DNA of 21,082 bases from Intrasporangiaceae bacterium (lineage in GTDB: Bacteria; Actinomycetota; Actinomycetes; Actinomycetales; Dermatophilaceae), in NCBI GenBank assembly GCA_012518475.1, contig JAAYSB010000096.1:1-21082 (forward strand), in the 5' to 3' direction. Within the stretch, counting starts at the first letter, position 1, and every line of letters begins with the position of its first letter. The notes under the pieces were generated by a model that did not search any database, was not told the origin of the DNA, and worked only from the letters and a program-made list of their open reading frames with translations. The position numbers and the translations under genes are program-made. Of this stretch, positions 20,500 through 21,082 are shown piece by piece.

Positions 20500-21082
20500 T
20501 GACGACGACAACGGGTCAGAAGCGCCAGAAGCGTCAACCGGTCAACCAGCCCTCCCTCGGGGCCATCGGGTGGCTGCGGTTCCTCTGGCGCCAGCTGACG
20601 AGCATGCGCACCGCGCTGTTCCTCCTCCTCATGCTCGCCATCGCGGCGGTGCCCGGCTCGGTCTTCCCCCAGCGGAGTATCGACCCGACCCGCACGGCCG
20701 ACTGGATCGCCGACCGGCCCACGGTCGGTCCCTGGCTGGACCGGCTCGGCTTCTTCGAGGTCTATGCCACCCCCTGGTTCGCGAGCATCTATCTCCTGCT
20801 GCTCATCTCCCTCATCGGCTGCATCGTCCCGCGCACCCGACTTCACTGGAAGGCCATGCGCCAGGTGCCCCCGCGGACGCCCGCCCGCCTGGACCGGCTC
20901 GCGGCGCATACCGATGTGGAGGTTCTCGGGGACCGGGGCGAGGCCACTCTCGACGCGATCGAGACGGCGCTGCGGCGGCGACGCTACCGGGTGCACCGGC
21001 ACGCGCCGGGCACCCTGAGCGCCGAGGGCGGCTACCTCAAGGAGACCGGCAACCTCGTCTTCCACATCGCCATCGTGGGCAT
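20499..21082 (+). CDS. resB: Cytochrome c biogenesis protein ResB, 5' part
   Basis: ResB (Ccs1) forms with CcsA the System II cytochrome c synthase that attaches heme to apocytochrome c outside the membrane. The 194 visible residues begin with a basic cytoplasmic N-terminus, then WLRFLWRQLTSMRTALFLLLMLAIAAVPGSVFPQR, the typical first helix and motif. A Trp- and Phe-rich loop (GFFEVYATPWF) and a second helix, ASIYLLLLISLIGCIVPRT, follow. Next come a long loop and the GGYLKETGNLVFHIAIVG segment that leads to the third helix. The gene is open to the window end; the family is about 500 aa, so about 300 residues are missing. Start ATG 20499 overlaps the ccdA stop. A ccsA gene is expected next. Confidence 0.93.
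   Translation, partial: MTTTTGQKRQKRQPVNQPSLGAIGWLRFLWRQLTSMRTALFLLLMLAIAAVPGSVFPQRSIDPTRTADWIADRPTVGPWLDRLGFFEVYATPWFASIYLLLLISLIGCIVPRTRLHWKAMRQVPPRTPARLDRLAAHTDVEVLGDRGEATLDAIETALRRRRYRVHRHAPGTLSAEGGYLKETGNLVFHIAIVG

Noticed and set aside
1..21082. CRISPR arrays, IS elements, integrases, att sites, tRNA or rRNA genes
   Set aside because: I read both strands for spaced direct repeats, transposase motifs and RNA cores and saw none; gene content is conserved core genome.

Overview
This is a high-GC, gene-dense stretch of chromosome from an actinobacterium. Reasons: strong G/C preference at third codon positions, GTG starts, 1-4 nt start/stop overlaps, several genes that look leaderless, a BldC-type regulator, the tiny ribosomal protein bS22, and a Rex operator in front of rex-hemACD. 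From memory, gene order broadly follows the Mycobacterium tuberculosis Rv0496-Rv0528 neighbourhood (ppx, TIM-barrel protein, proC, BldC-like, bS22, galE2-like, acyltransferase, hemACDB, hemL, phosphatase, TlpA, CcdA, ResB). A Micrococcales relative such as Intrasporangiaceae is plausible, but that is inference. No tRNA, rRNA, CRISPR, IS or prophage was seen. All genes except trkA are on the + strand.

Layout. 1-5402: 3' end of an exopolyphosphatase, a sugar phosphate isomerase-like TIM barrel, a diacylglycerol kinase-family protein, proline dehydrogenase, proC and two related GNAT acetyltransferases. 5454-7358: a minus-strand RCK/TrkA protein diverging from an AcuC-type deacetylase across only 39 nt. 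7359-8164: a regulatory stretch with bldC-like and bS22 genes, each with its own leader, ending in strong hairpins. 8165-10742: an SDR epimerase, a PlsC-like acyltransferase with a lysine-rich N-terminal tail, and a small glutaredoxin-like protein. 10743-18438: the tetrapyrrole operon rex-hemA-hemC-hemD-hemB-marR-hemL, starting from a promoter covered by a Rex site and a hairpin leader. 18439-21082: a cytochrome c maturation operon, histidine phosphatase-tlpA-ccdA-resB, cut by the window end.

How it fits together. Rex senses NADH/NAD+ and probably controls its own operon, which makes uroporphyrinogen III from glutamyl-tRNA. The next operon (TlpA, CcdA, ResB) delivers reductant and handles apocytochrome for System II cytochrome c biogenesis, so heme supply and heme use lie side by side. 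The less ordinary points are a MarR regulator translationally coupled between hemB and hemL, two tandem five-codon uORFs chained by ATGA overlaps into the isomerase start, a structured rex leader, and the histone-H1-like tail on the acyltransferase. Most of the window is conserved core genome; I found no clear new defence or mobile system.
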